DNA of 64,000 bases from Sinorhizobium americanum (GTDB taxonomy: Bacteria > Pseudomonadota > Alphaproteobacteria > Rhizobiales > Rhizobiaceae), in contig NZ_LNQC01000064.1 in NCBI RefSeq assembly GCF_001651855.1, forward strand, positions 62,615 to 126,614, written 5' to 3'. The notes under the pieces are model-generated. The model made no database searches. It was given only the letters and a program-made list of their open reading frames with translations, and was not told the origin of the DNA. The position numbers and the translations under genes were made by a program. Below, piece after piece: positions 8,493 to 16,490 of this stretch; position 1 is the first letter of the stretch; every line of letters starts with the position of its first letter.

Positions 8493-10270
8493 TCGCGACG
8501 GCTGCGCACCTGTCCGGCGCCCTCTTCGAGGCGCCGGAGCAAGAGCTCTCGATAGCGCGCCACTAGCGAGTCCAGCCGCTTCACTTCCTCCGCGGCGGCA
8601 CCGCACGTTGCAAAGCTCCAGAGGCCAAGCTGGAAGGTCAGGTAAAAAAGCTCAAGGATTTCCTGCAGTTTAGCATCGACGGCGCGCGAGCAGCCGTCGG
8701 AAACGATCGCGCGAAGAGCGGCCGCTTCATCCGGCGAGAGATCGAACTCGATGGTGGCGCCTGCGATGTCCCAGGCGATATCCTGAGGTCCGACGAGATC
8801 GTGGCCAGCACTATGATCGAGCGCATCGGCCTTCAGGAACCCGTCGTCGCCGGCCAGCCACTCCCACGGGTGAAGGCGGTTGTCCGTATCGACGGGCACC
8901 ATTGGAAGATCATGGCCATCGGAAAGCCGTGACTTCAGCCGGGTCGCAACGGCTTCGCCGAGCGCTTCTTCCGTATTGGCGATGGCCATTTCGTACAGCA
9001 TTGCCATTGTGGCGCCGCGCGTCGCCGGCTGCGGCAGCCGACGAGCGCGAAATGTCAGATAGCGGCCGAGATGTTCAATGAATTCCGCGCCGTGAAAATC
9101 GCTTGGCGCGAGCGGTGCCGCCGTGACCCACTTCTGGACCAGGAAACCATGGCAGAGGCCGGCGACCGGCGGCGTAAAGCCGGCCTTCGCCAGCAACCGT
9201 GCCTTTTCGAACTTGCGTTGTCCGATGTCCCCCAGGCCTGCGAATTTGACGAGCCATGTCCCGCCGGAAGCATGCGCCAAAAATTTGCGTCGCTCGAACC
9301 GCGGATCGGCGGGTGGCCAGGAATGGCGGCTGCACGCAAGCACGCTACGCCAGCCTCCGCCGGAAATCTCTTGCAGCGGCTGCCCGAGAGGCCCGACAAG
9401 CTCGCTCACCCAAGCGGCGAGCCGGTGCGGCCGATGTGCCCCGAAGACAAGCTCGTCCAGTTCGACGACGTGACGGGGGCGCTCTGCCCAGCGTTTGCAA
9501 TGATCCTCGCTCGCTTGCGGTCCCAGCTCTCCCCCATGGCCGGGAAAGAAGTGGATGCGGTGTTCGCTGACGCCATGCTCCTCGAGCCAATCCGCCACGC
9601 TTCCGAGGGAACTGCCGGAAAGGCCAGGCCCCTCGTCGACGATCACGAAATCGGCCGTCCTGTCCTGCAAAAGCCGTTGCGAGAGCACCGGGCCGACGTG
9701 GATTTCCCTCCTGAAAGGATGACCGACCGGGCGCAAGGTGACCGGTGCCGCCGCCCCGATCGCAGCGGCGACCGCGGCCGACAGGCTGGTGCCTATTGAG
9801 CGGAGGCCGATGACGACGGTGTTTGCACCAAGCCCGGAGCGTCGGGCCGCTTCCATGTAACATTCGGGATAGAGCGCATAGAAGGCATAGCCCTCCCCCT
9901 CCTTGATCGACAGCGGCCGTGACGCCCGAAGGTCCTGAAGCAGTGCCCAGATACGATCCGGCAGCGCCAAGTGACCGGAGAACCCCGAAGACCAGGATTG
10001 GGCGACGAGCCGAGCGAGATCGAGAAGCAGAACGCCGGCCTTCTCGCGCCCTGCCGAGAGCTCGTCGGCACCGAGCGTTTCGAACTCGAAATCCGACAGT
10101 CCCTGCACAAGTTCGCCCGCCTTGATGAAGATGCCGACCAAAGCTGCGTGCCGCTCGAGGCCCGGCGGCCGACCATCGACCTCTCGCAGCCGTGCGGCAA
10201 TTGCCTCGCACAAAGTGTCGGCCCGCTCGCCGCGCTTCGGGTCACCATAGACCAGCATCGCTCCGCCCAT
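8480..10270 (-). CDS. Phosphoribosyltransferase-like / kinase-like fusion protein (596 aa)
   Basis: The first half looks like a type I phosphoribosyltransferase fold. VVIGLRSIGTSLSAAVAAA (about 152-170) fits the pyrophosphate loop, and VIVDEGPGLSGSS (about 209-221) fits the acidic PRPP-binding loop. The second half, from about residue 320, resembles an aminoglycoside-phosphotransferase/kinase fold: GGTWLVKFAGLGDIGQRKFE, then VDTDNRLHPWEWL, DALDHSAGHD and GPQDIAWDIAGA, with Asp/His/Asn residues placed as in that family. The ATG at 10270 follows GAGGAG, and an in-frame stop lies just upstream; MLVYGDP five codons in is an alternative. It is divergent from inositol-3-phosphate synthase. A protein that joins ribose-phosphate transfer to phosphorylation beside a cyclitol synthase is suggestive, but no function is established. 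Confidence 0.7.
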   Translation of the reverse strand: MGGAMLVYGDPKRGERADTLCEAIAARLREVDGRPPGLERHAALVGIFIKAGELVQGLSDFEFETLGADELSAGREKAGVLLLDLARLVAQSWSSGFSGHLALPDRIWALLQDLRASRPLSIKEGEGYAFYALYPECYMEAARRSGLGANTVVIGLRSIGTSLSAAVAAAIGAAAPVTLRPVGHPFRREIHVGPVLSQRLLQDRTADFVIVDEGPGLSGSSLGSVADWLEEHGVSEHRIHFFPGHGGELGPQASEDHCKRWAERPRHVVELDELVFGAHRPHRLAAWVSELVGPLGQPLQEISGGGWRSVLACSRHSWPPADPRFERRKFLAHASGGTWLVKFAGLGDIGQRKFEKARLLAKAGFTPPVAGLCHGFLVQKWVTAAPLAPSDFHGAEFIEHLGRYLTFRARRLPQPATRGATMAMLYEMAIANTEEALGEAVATRLKSRLSDGHDLPMVPVDTDNRLHPWEWLAGDDGFLKADALDHSAGHDLVGPQDIAWDIAGATIEFDLSPDEAAALRAIVSDGCSRAVDAKLQEILELFYLTFQLGLWSFATCGAAAEEVKRLDSLVARYRELLLRRLEEGAGQVRSRRDYLP

Positions 10271-10339
10271 CGCTCCTCATCGGCGTTGAACGCGCGGCGG
10301 CTGATTTCGATCCGCGGAATGCGTGCGGAGCCGAACGCG

Positions 10340-10364
10340 GGAACCATTCCGGCGTGCGTGGGTT
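10340..10364 (+). promoter_or_regulatory. EcfG/RpoE2-type promoter for inositol-3-phosphate synthase
   Basis: GGAAC (10340-10344), 16 bases, GGTT (10361-10364), ending 36 bases before the ATG at 10401. Motif and distance suit a stress-sigma promoter for the ino1-phosphatase pair. Confidence 0.6.
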
Positions 10365-10400
10365 TGGCGAGCATTGTAGATGCCTTGCGGGAGTGCGGCG

Positions 10401-11504
10401 ATGCGATCGAAATCCATTCGAATCGGCCTGGTCGGAATCGGTAATTGCGCATCTTCCCTCGTCCAAGGGATTACTTTCTACCGCGACGCCAGGGAAGACG
10501 AGCCGGTGCCGGGACTGATGCATGTCAATCTCGGCGGCTATCACATCAGCGATATCGAAGTGTCCGCCGCATTCGACGTCGCCGCTTCGAAGGTCGACCG
10601 CGATGTCGCCGAGGCTATCTATGCTCCTCCGAACAACACGTTCCGTTTTGCAGAGGTTGCTTCGACCGGGGTTACAGTGGAGCGCGGCAGAACGCTCGAC
10701 GGGATCGGCCGATATCTGCGCAAGGAAATCCCCGAATCGGAAGCTCCGGCCGTCGACGTCGCCGAGATCCTGCGGCAAAGCGAAACGGACGTGCTGGTCT
10801 CCTACCTCCCGGTCGGTTCGGAAGTGGCGACGCGCTGGTACGCCGAGCAGGCGCTTGCCGCCGGCTGCGGTTTCGTCAACTGCATTCCCGTCTTCATCGC
10901 CTCCGACCGATCCTGGCAAAGGAAATTCGCCGAGCGCGGCCTGCCGCTGATCGGCGACGACATCAAGAGCCAGGTCGGCGCCACCATCGTGCACCGGCTG
11001 CTCGCCAATCTCTTTCGCGACCGCGGCGTCAGGATTGACCGGACATATCAGCTCAATTTCGGCGGCAATACCGACTTCCTCAACATGCTCGAACGGGAGC
11101 GGCTGGAATCGAAGAAGATCTCGAAGACCCAATCGGTCATCAGCCAAATGGACATGCCCCTTGCTCCCGGAGACATCCATGTCGGCCCGAGCGACCATGT
11201 GCCTTGGCTCGCCGACCGCAAGTTCGCCTATATTCGTGTCGAGGGCACCACATTTGGCAGCGTCCCGCTAAATGTCGAGTTGAAGCTCGAGGTCTGGGAT
11301 TCGCCGAACTCGGCCGGCGTGGTGATCGATGCGGTGCGCTGCGCCAAGCTCGGCATGGACCGCGGCCTAGGCGGCCCGCTGATCGCACCCTCGAGCTACT
11401 TCATGAAATCGCCGCCGCGGCAATTCACCGATGCCGAGGCGCGCATACGGCTTGAGGAATTTATCGCAGGAGAAACGGACGCACTCCGGGGAGCGGCCGA
11501 GTGA
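10401..11504 (+). CDS. ino1: Inositol-3-phosphate synthase (367 aa)
   Basis: The enzyme converts glucose 6-phosphate to 1D-myo-inositol 3-phosphate using bound NAD, the first step to inositol. The sequence begins [31 protein letters not shown] and [14 protein letters not shown] contain the conserved asparagine and lysines of the active site. [20 protein letters not shown] and [24 protein letters not shown] segments fit the short actinobacterial/archaeal form of the enzyme. I chose the ATG at 10401 because GGGAG precedes it by eight bases; an in-frame ATG at 10380 lies inside the leader. The next gene starts at a GTG overlapping its stop, so a phosphatase is made with it. This synthase is uncommon in proteobacteria, which suggests a dedicated pathway. 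Confidence 0.93.
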   Translation: MRSKSIRIGLVGIGNCASSLVQGITFYRDAREDEPVPGLMHVNLGGYHISDIEVSAAFDVAASKVDRDVAEAIYAPPNNTFRFAEVASTGVTVERGRTLDGIGRYLRKEIPESEAPAVDVAEILRQSETDVLVSYLPVGSEVATRWYAEQALAAGCGFVNCIPVFIASDRSWQRKFAERGLPLIGDDIKSQVGATIVHRLLANLFRDRGVRIDRTYQLNFGGNTDFLNMLERERLESKKISKTQSVISQMDMPLAPGDIHVGPSDHVPWLADRKFAYIRVEGTTFGSVPLNVELKLEVWDSPNSAGVVIDAVRCAKLGMDRGLGGPLIAPSSYFMKSPPRQFTDAEARIRLEEFIAGETDALRGAAE

Positions 11505-12100
11505 CGACCACGTTCCTGCTGGTGCGGCACGCCGCCCACGACAAGATCGGCAATTTCCTGGCCGGGCGCACTGCAGACGTTCCGCTCGGCCCGGCTGGGC
11601 GGGAACAAGCAGAGCGTCTGGGGGCGCGGCTTGCCGGCGAGAACATCGGCACGATCTATGCCAGTCCGCGCAAGCGCACCCAGGAAACGGCCGCGGCGAT
11701 CGCCGCAGCCTTGGAGATTCCGGCGGTTGAAACGGCCGATGCCCTCGACGAGGTGGATTTCGGCACCTGGTCCGGCAAGACGTTCGAAGTGCTGAACACG
11801 GACCCGCATTGGCATCAGTGGAATTCGATAAGGAGCCTCGTCCGCGCACCGGGCGGAGAGACGATGCTGGAGGTCCAGTCGCGGGTGATCGCGCTCGTCG
11901 AAACGCTCGGCCGGCAAGAGAGCGACGGCAAAGTCGTCCTTGTCAGCCATGCCGACGTCATCAAGGCCCTGGTCTGCCATGTGCTCGGCCTTTCGGCGGA
12001 CGCCTGGCCTCGCTTCGAGATTGCGCCCGCCTCCATCTCCACCATCGTCGCCGGCGACTGGGGGGCGAAGATCGTCGCGTTGAACGAGAACGTGTCGTGA
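11501..12100 (+). CDS. Histidine phosphatase superfamily protein (199 aa)
   Basis: [19 protein letters not shown] contains the catalytic Arg-His (RHG motif with Ala in place of Gly). [15 protein letters not shown] and [13 protein letters not shown] carry the second arginine and second histidine of the phosphoglycerate-mutase-like/SixA superfamily. The GTG start overlaps the stop of inositol-3-phosphate synthase as GTGA, so the two are co-translated. The obvious guess is that it removes phosphate from inositol 3-phosphate or a later phosphorylated intermediate; family members have many substrates. It has no signal peptide, so it is cytosolic. Confidence 0.85.
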   Translation: MTTTFLLVRHAAHDKIGNFLAGRTADVPLGPAGREQAERLGARLAGENIGTIYASPRKRTQETAAAIAAALEIPAVETADALDEVDFGTWSGKTFEVLNTDPHWHQWNSIRSLVRAPGGETMLEVQSRVIALVETLGRQESDGKVVLVSHADVIKALVCHVLGLSADAWPRFEIAPASISTIVAGDWGAKIVALNENVS

Positions 12101-12160
12101 GCGCCGAAGACCTCGAACAGCGCAACCAACCAGCCGGTCTCCGGCAGTTCGGAGGAATTG

Positions 12161-13138
12161 ATGATCGAAGCCGCAATGATCTGGAACGAGCCGAACAACA
12201 AGTCCCATTGGGATCCGGAGGTCGATCCCGATTGGAGCCGTTTCGCGCATATGGCGAAGCTCGCCGCAGACGCCATTCACGACGTGAATCCCAATCTGAC
12301 AAGGGTGCTCGGCGGCATCTCGCCGATCGACCCAGGATTCCTGGCGCTCATGGATACCTATGGCGTGCTCGATCACGTCGATGCGGTGGCCGCCCACGGT
12401 TTTCCGCTCGACTGGAACCTCTGGCAGATTGACGAATGGCCGCGGAAGATCGCGGAGCTGCGGAGCGTCACCGACCTCCCGATCTGGATAAGCGAGGTCG
12501 GCGTCTCCACCTTCGGCGCTGAGGAGGTGCAGCTATGGGGACTGAAAAGAACCGCCGAACTGCTCAAGGGCAAAGTCGAGCGGATTCAATGGTACAGCCT
12601 CTATGACCTGCCGAGCGCCTGGCCGGCCACCACCCGTCACAAGGAGGCGGAGGGCTCTTCCTATTACCGGCATTTCTACATGGGTCTTCTGCGCGAAGAC
12701 GGCACGCCGAAGCTGGCGCTCGAGGAATTTGCCCGGCACACGCCGGACGTCGGGCTGGTACAATGGTTCCATTTCGAGGACCCGCGGCTCGACGACGCTG
12801 TCCAATGGATGAAGCGCCTCGGGGTCACCTGCCTGCGCACCGGCCTCTCCTGGGCCGATCGATTCCGGCCGGATGCGCTCGCATGGTTCGATCGGCAAAT
12901 GGAGGCGCTCGAGGATTTCGACGTCACGGTCACCTATTGCTTCACGCCGGAACACAGAGGCCTCGCCCCGCACCATACGAGCGCACCGATCGTGCCGGAG
13001 GAATTCGCCGAATTCTGCGCCGAGATGACCGAGCGCTATGCCCCTCACCCGTCGTCGGTAGGTGTCCTCGATCAGCCTCAGCTCTCACCCCGACCGCCGA
13101 TGCGATCGACGAGTTTCCCGACCCAGCCGCGCGAATAG
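12161..13138 (+). CDS. GH39-like glycosidase-fold protein with permuted barrel halves
   Basis: The protein opens directly at AAMIWNEPNNKSHWDP, which carries the NEP acid/base motif normally found near the middle of a GH39/GH5-type TIM barrel. LPIWISEVGVST follows, with the likely nucleophile glutamate, then IQWYSLYDLP. After about residue 200 it continues with VGLVQWFHFEDPRLDDA, LGVTCLRTGLSW and VTVTYCFTPEH, which resemble the first strands of the same barrel. All barrel segments seem present but in the order C-half then N-half, giving 326 aa. The ATG at 12161 has GGAGGA five bases upstream. The last 61 bases overlap the convergent gene, and the C-terminal tail is proline-rich and unlike the family. 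It could be a circular permutant or a product of tandem duplication and deletion. Confidence 0.65.
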   Translation: MIEAAMIWNEPNNKSHWDPEVDPDWSRFAHMAKLAADAIHDVNPNLTRVLGGISPIDPGFLALMDTYGVLDHVDAVAAHGFPLDWNLWQIDEWPRKIAELRSVTDLPIWISEVGVSTFGAEEVQLWGLKRTAELLKGKVERIQWYSLYDLPSAWPATTRHKEAEGSSYYRHFYMGLLREDGTPKLALEEFARHTPDVGLVQWFHFEDPRLDDAVQWMKRLGVTCLRTGLSWADRFRPDALAWFDRQMEALEDFDVTVTYCFTPEHRGLAPHHTSAPIVPEEFAEFCAEMTERYAPHPSSVGVLDQPQLSPRPPMRSTSFPTQPRE

Positions 13139-14502
13139 GTGACACCCTGATAGAGGGCGAGCATCGTCGAGGCCCAACGGATATAGATGATCGGCAATTT
13201 GAGTGCCCTTGCCGCCAGGAAGATGCGATGGCTCTGGGCGCTGATCGCACTGCGCAGCCAGTAGATCAGCATGCGCCGAGCCGGCAGCCCGCTCCATTTC
13301 GGTACAACGCGCTTGTTCGGCTTTATTCCGTATCGCGGCCAGCTCAGGCGAAAGGCGAGCCCCTCGCGCCGCTGCCTGAATCCGGCCGCTTGGGTTCGCA
13401 CGACGAAATCGGCATCGACCTCGCTGAGATCCAGCCGTCGTTTCTCGACGGCATCAGCTATCAGCTGATGCAGCAATGGAGAGCGAACGACCACGACATT
13501 CGTGCCCCGACCGTCGGACGAGTAGGGTTCGACCCAGGCGTCACCGAATGAAATGTCCGCCGTCTCGGCGACCACGTCGTCGCAGAAGTTGCAGGCGGAG
13601 TTCTGAAAATATCCTGCTCCCCAATCGCCGTCGACGAGATGCCACCAGTCCTTGTTCCTTGTGCTTCCGTCCTTGAGCCGCAGGTGGACGGTGTACCAGT
13701 TCGCCGGTCGCCGGGCATCCTTCAGCCGGAAATCGACACTCGCAACCTCTCCCATTCTTGCCTGCATCTGCCAGGCGAAGCTTTCGACGAAACGAGCGCT
13801 TTTCATGTGCCCGCAAAAGAGGCCGAGCGTGAAGACGATGCGCTCGCGCAGGACCGGATCCTGCCTGCAAAGGAGATGCACGGCCTTGACGAAGCACGGG
13901 ATGCCGACCATCGCATAACGTCCGGGACGGCGCCTGATCTCTTCGATGATCTCGGACATTTCCACGGGGTAGTAGCGCGACTTGGCGCCATCGCGCACGT
14001 CTTCCACGGTGCGCGAGATCCGGTAGCGGAAGAGCGGTTGGCGATCACCCTCGCCGTCGGAACGCGGCACCACATGCGCGATCCCGTCGACCATCTTCCT
14101 TGCCAGAAGCTCGGCGGCCGTCCAGTTTGCCATGCCGCCCGAACTGCCGTCCGCCCGAAAGCTCGACTCGCGCACGTGACCGACAAAGGCTGCTTCGAAC
14201 CGCCCTATCAGGGGGTCCCGGTATTTGGCCAATGGGAATCGCTCGCGGGCTATTTCGTCCTCGTTCTGGGCATGCGGAGAGAAGGGGCAGAGAGCGGCGA
14301 AGTCTGGCGGACTGTCATTCGGCGGCAGGCTGGGAATGCTTGGTTTGAAGTGACCATAGCGGTCGAGGCGCATGGTCGCATCACTGCCGCTTGAGCGCGC
14401 CACGCAGGCTCCGCACCCGATGCACAGGCCGGACTTTCCGATCCACCGCGGCGTGAGCCTGGGATGGTCAGACAGGAGTTTCGGCGGATCAGCTGAGGAC
14501 AT
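13078..14502 (-). CDS. FrhB-like coenzyme F420 hydrogenase/dehydrogenase beta-subunit family protein (474 aa)
   Basis: The N-terminus has a single CIGCGACVA cluster motif (CxxCxxC) after GKSGL. The FrhB N- and C-domain landmarks follow: GSSGGMANWTAAELL, YAMVGIPCFVKAVHLLC, TLGLFCGHMKS and the cysteine pair in ACNFCDDVVAETADISFGDA. Relatives in polysaccharide clusters are flavin/iron-sulfur reductases or transferases paired with pyruvyl transferases; F420 is not expected in this organism. The ATG at 14502 overlaps the pyruvyl transferase stop by 14 bases. The 3' end overlaps the convergent glycosidase-like gene. It probably works with its upstream partner on the glycan; the reaction is unknown. 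Confidence 0.8.
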   Translation of the reverse strand: MSSADPPKLLSDHPRLTPRWIGKSGLCIGCGACVARSSGSDATMRLDRYGHFKPSIPSLPPNDSPPDFAALCPFSPHAQNEDEIARERFPLAKYRDPLIGRFEAAFVGHVRESSFRADGSSGGMANWTAAELLARKMVDGIAHVVPRSDGEGDRQPLFRYRISRTVEDVRDGAKSRYYPVEMSEIIEEIRRRPGRYAMVGIPCFVKAVHLLCRQDPVLRERIVFTLGLFCGHMKSARFVESFAWQMQARMGEVASVDFRLKDARRPANWYTVHLRLKDGSTRNKDWWHLVDGDWGAGYFQNSACNFCDDVVAETADISFGDAWVEPYSSDGRGTNVVVVRSPLLHQLIADAVEKRRLDLSEVDADFVVRTQAAGFRQRREGLAFRLSWPRYGIKPNKRVVPKWSGLPARRMLIYWLRSAISAQSHRIFLAARALKLPIIYIRWASTMLALYQGVTYSRGWVGKLVDRIGGRGES

Positions 14503-15562
14503 GATCCAAGTATGCCTGTGAGCGGAGACGATGCTCGGCAAGCCGGGCTGCGATGGCCGAAACAGGTGCTTCATCAAGAACGGCCCCATAGTCCCGCTCG
14601 CCCGCCCCTTCCGGGATGACGTGGCGCTCGGCGCCCAGGAGTGCAATCAGGTCGTGGATCTTGTTCCAGCGGTAGTCCGACATGACGCAGGCAAAGGCCT
14701 TGGAGTTGATCAGGGAGAAGACGCAGCCGTGGAAGAAATTCGTCACCACGGCCGCAGCACCGGCTATGAAGCCGGCGAAATCGTGTGGCCCGGCGTCGAT
14801 CCACTGTTCATCGGCCCAATCGTTGCGATAGCCGACGCTGACAAGCTTGATCGCCCGTGATCCCGCCCAGCGCCGAACCGGATCCTTGAACCAGGACGGG
14901 AAGGAGTGGCCATAAATTGCAGCGTAAGGACGCGGCAGTGCCTCTCGCGAAATTGCCTCGTGCGAGGTAATTGCCTCGGGGAATTGAAGGCACGGGTCGA
15001 GGACGAGCGTCGCCTCGCGGCCGATCGCATTCTCGACAATCGTCTTCGAGTTCCCATCGCGCACAGAAATGCTTTCGAACTTCCGCAGCCCCTCCGCCCA
15101 GAAGCTCTCGAGCCCGGTTGCCGCCGGATGGTTCCCGAATGTCGCGGCGTAGGAGACGAGCCGCCGCGCCGTGAGCTGGTCGCCGTAGAACAATCGGCAA
15201 CCCCCATACCAGGGGTGACGCAGGTTCCAGACCTCGTCGCTGCCGACGATGACGAGGTCGCAGCTCTCGCTGCCCGTCGGATCATCCAGCGCAAACGCTC
15301 CGCTGAGCGGCAGCGCTTCGATAGCCTTCAGGAACTTTCGGATCTTGGAGGCATAGAGCTGAGAGTCGGCAGCCGAGGTCCGGACCGGCAGCAACGGCTG
15401 CAAGGCACAGCGCCACTCGGCCCGGCTGACGCGATCGGAACGGTGGTCGAGAACGATCGGCTCGTGGCCGCGAGACCGCAGCCCGTCGACCAGACACCGT
15501 GTCTGCCAGAAAGAGCCGTAATTGATGCAGCGGTGAAATGTCAGGACACCCAATTTCGCCAA
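14489..15562 (-). CDS. Polysaccharide pyruvyl transferase family protein (357 aa)
   Basis: It begins MAKLGVLTFHRCINYGSFWQ, the classical start of the polysaccharide pyruvyl transferase family (CsaB/ExoV-like GT-B fold). It continues with DLVIVGSDEVWNLRHPWYGG, VSYAATFGNH, SVRDGNSKTIVEN and VTNFFHGCVFSLINSKAFAC. Members transfer a pyruvyl ketal from phosphoenolpyruvate to a sugar, although those paired with FrhB-like proteins may do other chemistry. It is the first gene of a two-gene operon; an EcfG-type motif ends 22 bases before its ATG. Confidence 0.85.
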   Translation of the reverse strand: MAKLGVLTFHRCINYGSFWQTRCLVDGLRSRGHEPIVLDHRSDRVSRAEWRCALQPLLPVRTSAADSQLYASKIRKFLKAIEALPLSGAFALDDPTGSESCDLVIVGSDEVWNLRHPWYGGCRLFYGDQLTARRLVSYAATFGNHPAATGLESFWAEGLRKFESISVRDGNSKTIVENAIGREATLVLDPCLQFPEAITSHEAISREALPRPYAAIYGHSFPSWFKDPVRRWAGSRAIKLVSVGYRNDWADEQWIDAGPHDFAGFIAGAAAVVTNFFHGCVFSLINSKAFACVMSDYRWNKIHDLIALLGAERHVIPEGAGERDYGAVLDEAPVSAIAARLAEHRLRSQAYLDHVLS

Positions 15563-15583
15563 TGGTCGATCCTCTTCGCATCT

Positions 15584-15608
15584 AACCGACCGAATAGGAG
15601 TAGGTTCC
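15584..15608 (-). promoter_or_regulatory. EcfG/RpoE2-type promoter for the pyruvyl transferase operon
   Basis: Read on the minus strand: GGAAC (15608-15604), 16 bases, GGTT (15587-15584), then 21 bases to the ATG at 15562. Same form as the motifs at 6283 and 10340. Confidence 0.6.
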
Positions 15609-15721
15609 CGCCATCACTTGCCCGTTGCTGAAGCGGAGCATGCAACAGCGGGTATTGGGTGGTGGGGACTACCAGGCCGATGCACGACCGCTGCTGCGGC
15701 CGGGGGTGCGGGGTTCCGACA

Positions 15722-16183
15722 TCAGGAACGCTTGAGCGCCGGATCGTCGAGCGCCGGATTGTAGAAGAGCGAGAGCGTCAGGCTGCGCGCGATGCGCTCA
15801 GCCGTGCTCGTGAACCAGGCCTTCGCCTCCTGGTTCGGAGCAATGTCGTCAAGTGTCGCAGTAAAGAGCGCCAGCCATTTTGGAAAAAGCTCCGGTGACA
15901 TGTTGGCGACGCCGAGATGCGCCTGGACCGGCTTGCCGCCATAGGCGCCACTGCGGAAGGCGACGGCGGACCAGAAGCTTTTCATTTTCTCCATGTGCTC
16001 CGGCCAGCGTCCCGAAAGCCTTGCGTCGAAGACCGGTCCAAGCTCCGGATGCGCGAGCACACGGGCATAGAACGTGTCGACCAAAGTACCGATGAACGCT
16101 TCATCGACGCCGATCGCCTTCATCTCCGCCTCCGCGCGCTCGCGGATAGCCGCTGAATGCGCGGCCTTGCCCTGCAATTCCAT
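15722..16183 (-). CDS. Truncated hemoglobin, group III-like (153 aa)
   Basis: The length and the pattern FIGTLVDTFYARVLAHPELGPVFD, then MEKMKSFWSAVAFRSGAYGG and QAHLGVANMSPELFPKWLALF, match bacterial group III truncated hemoglobins. The likely proximal heme histidine is in QAHL. Such proteins bind oxygen or NO with a 2-on-2 helical globin fold in the cytosol; their physiological role is mostly unclear. The gene stands alone on the minus strand between the glycan cluster and the polyphosphate kinase gene, with about 300 non-coding bases before its start. Confidence 0.85.
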   Translation of the reverse strand: MELQGKAAHSAAIRERAEAEMKAIGVDEAFIGTLVDTFYARVLAHPELGPVFDARLSGRWPEHMEKMKSFWSAVAFRSGAYGGKPVQAHLGVANMSPELFPKWLALFTATLDDIAPNQEAKAWFTSTAERIARSLTLSLFYNPALDDPALKRS

Positions 16184-16490
16184 TCCGTCGCCCTGTTCAG
16201 CCGTATCTGCGCCCCCTTATATAGACGTTGCGGATGTCACTCCAAAAGTCGAACCGGGACATGCGGCAATCTGTCCGGCGACGGCCGGCCCCCTCCGGCC
16301 GCCGCAGCGTCGCGCGCGTTCCCTGAGAATTAGTTCGTCTCCGCCGGTGACCTTCATCATCGGCGCCATCAACGACATCGCTTTCCAACCGGAGGCTTGG
16401 GTGCGACACCTCATGGTCGCAAGCGGTGCCCATTACAACCTGCGGAGTTGCTTTTTCGGGAAGTTGACGGGCATTTCCTTGACTGTCCTT
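16184..16490. other. Intergenic region without recognised feature
   Basis: These 307 bases lie upstream of the globin gene and downstream of ppk2. I see no supported gene, repeat, RNA or clear terminator. A GTTCC at about 16317 has no matching -10 at the EcfG distance. Confidence 0.4.

Noticed and set aside
9793..10452. A frame overlapping the start of the phosphoribosyltransferase-like gene and of inositol-3-phosphate synthase
   Set aside because: It overlaps both real starts and loses any similarity inside the PRTase-like gene; its N-terminal part IPRIEISRRAF was considered as an upstream extension but is in another frame and has an in-frame stop before the ATG at 10270.
12097..12160. A GTG at 12097 overlapping the phosphatase stop as the start of the glycosidase-like gene
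   Set aside because: It is in another reading frame than the NEP-containing protein and would need a frameshift; the ATG at 12161 with GGAGGA is a sufficient start, though a decayed N-terminus cannot be ruled out.
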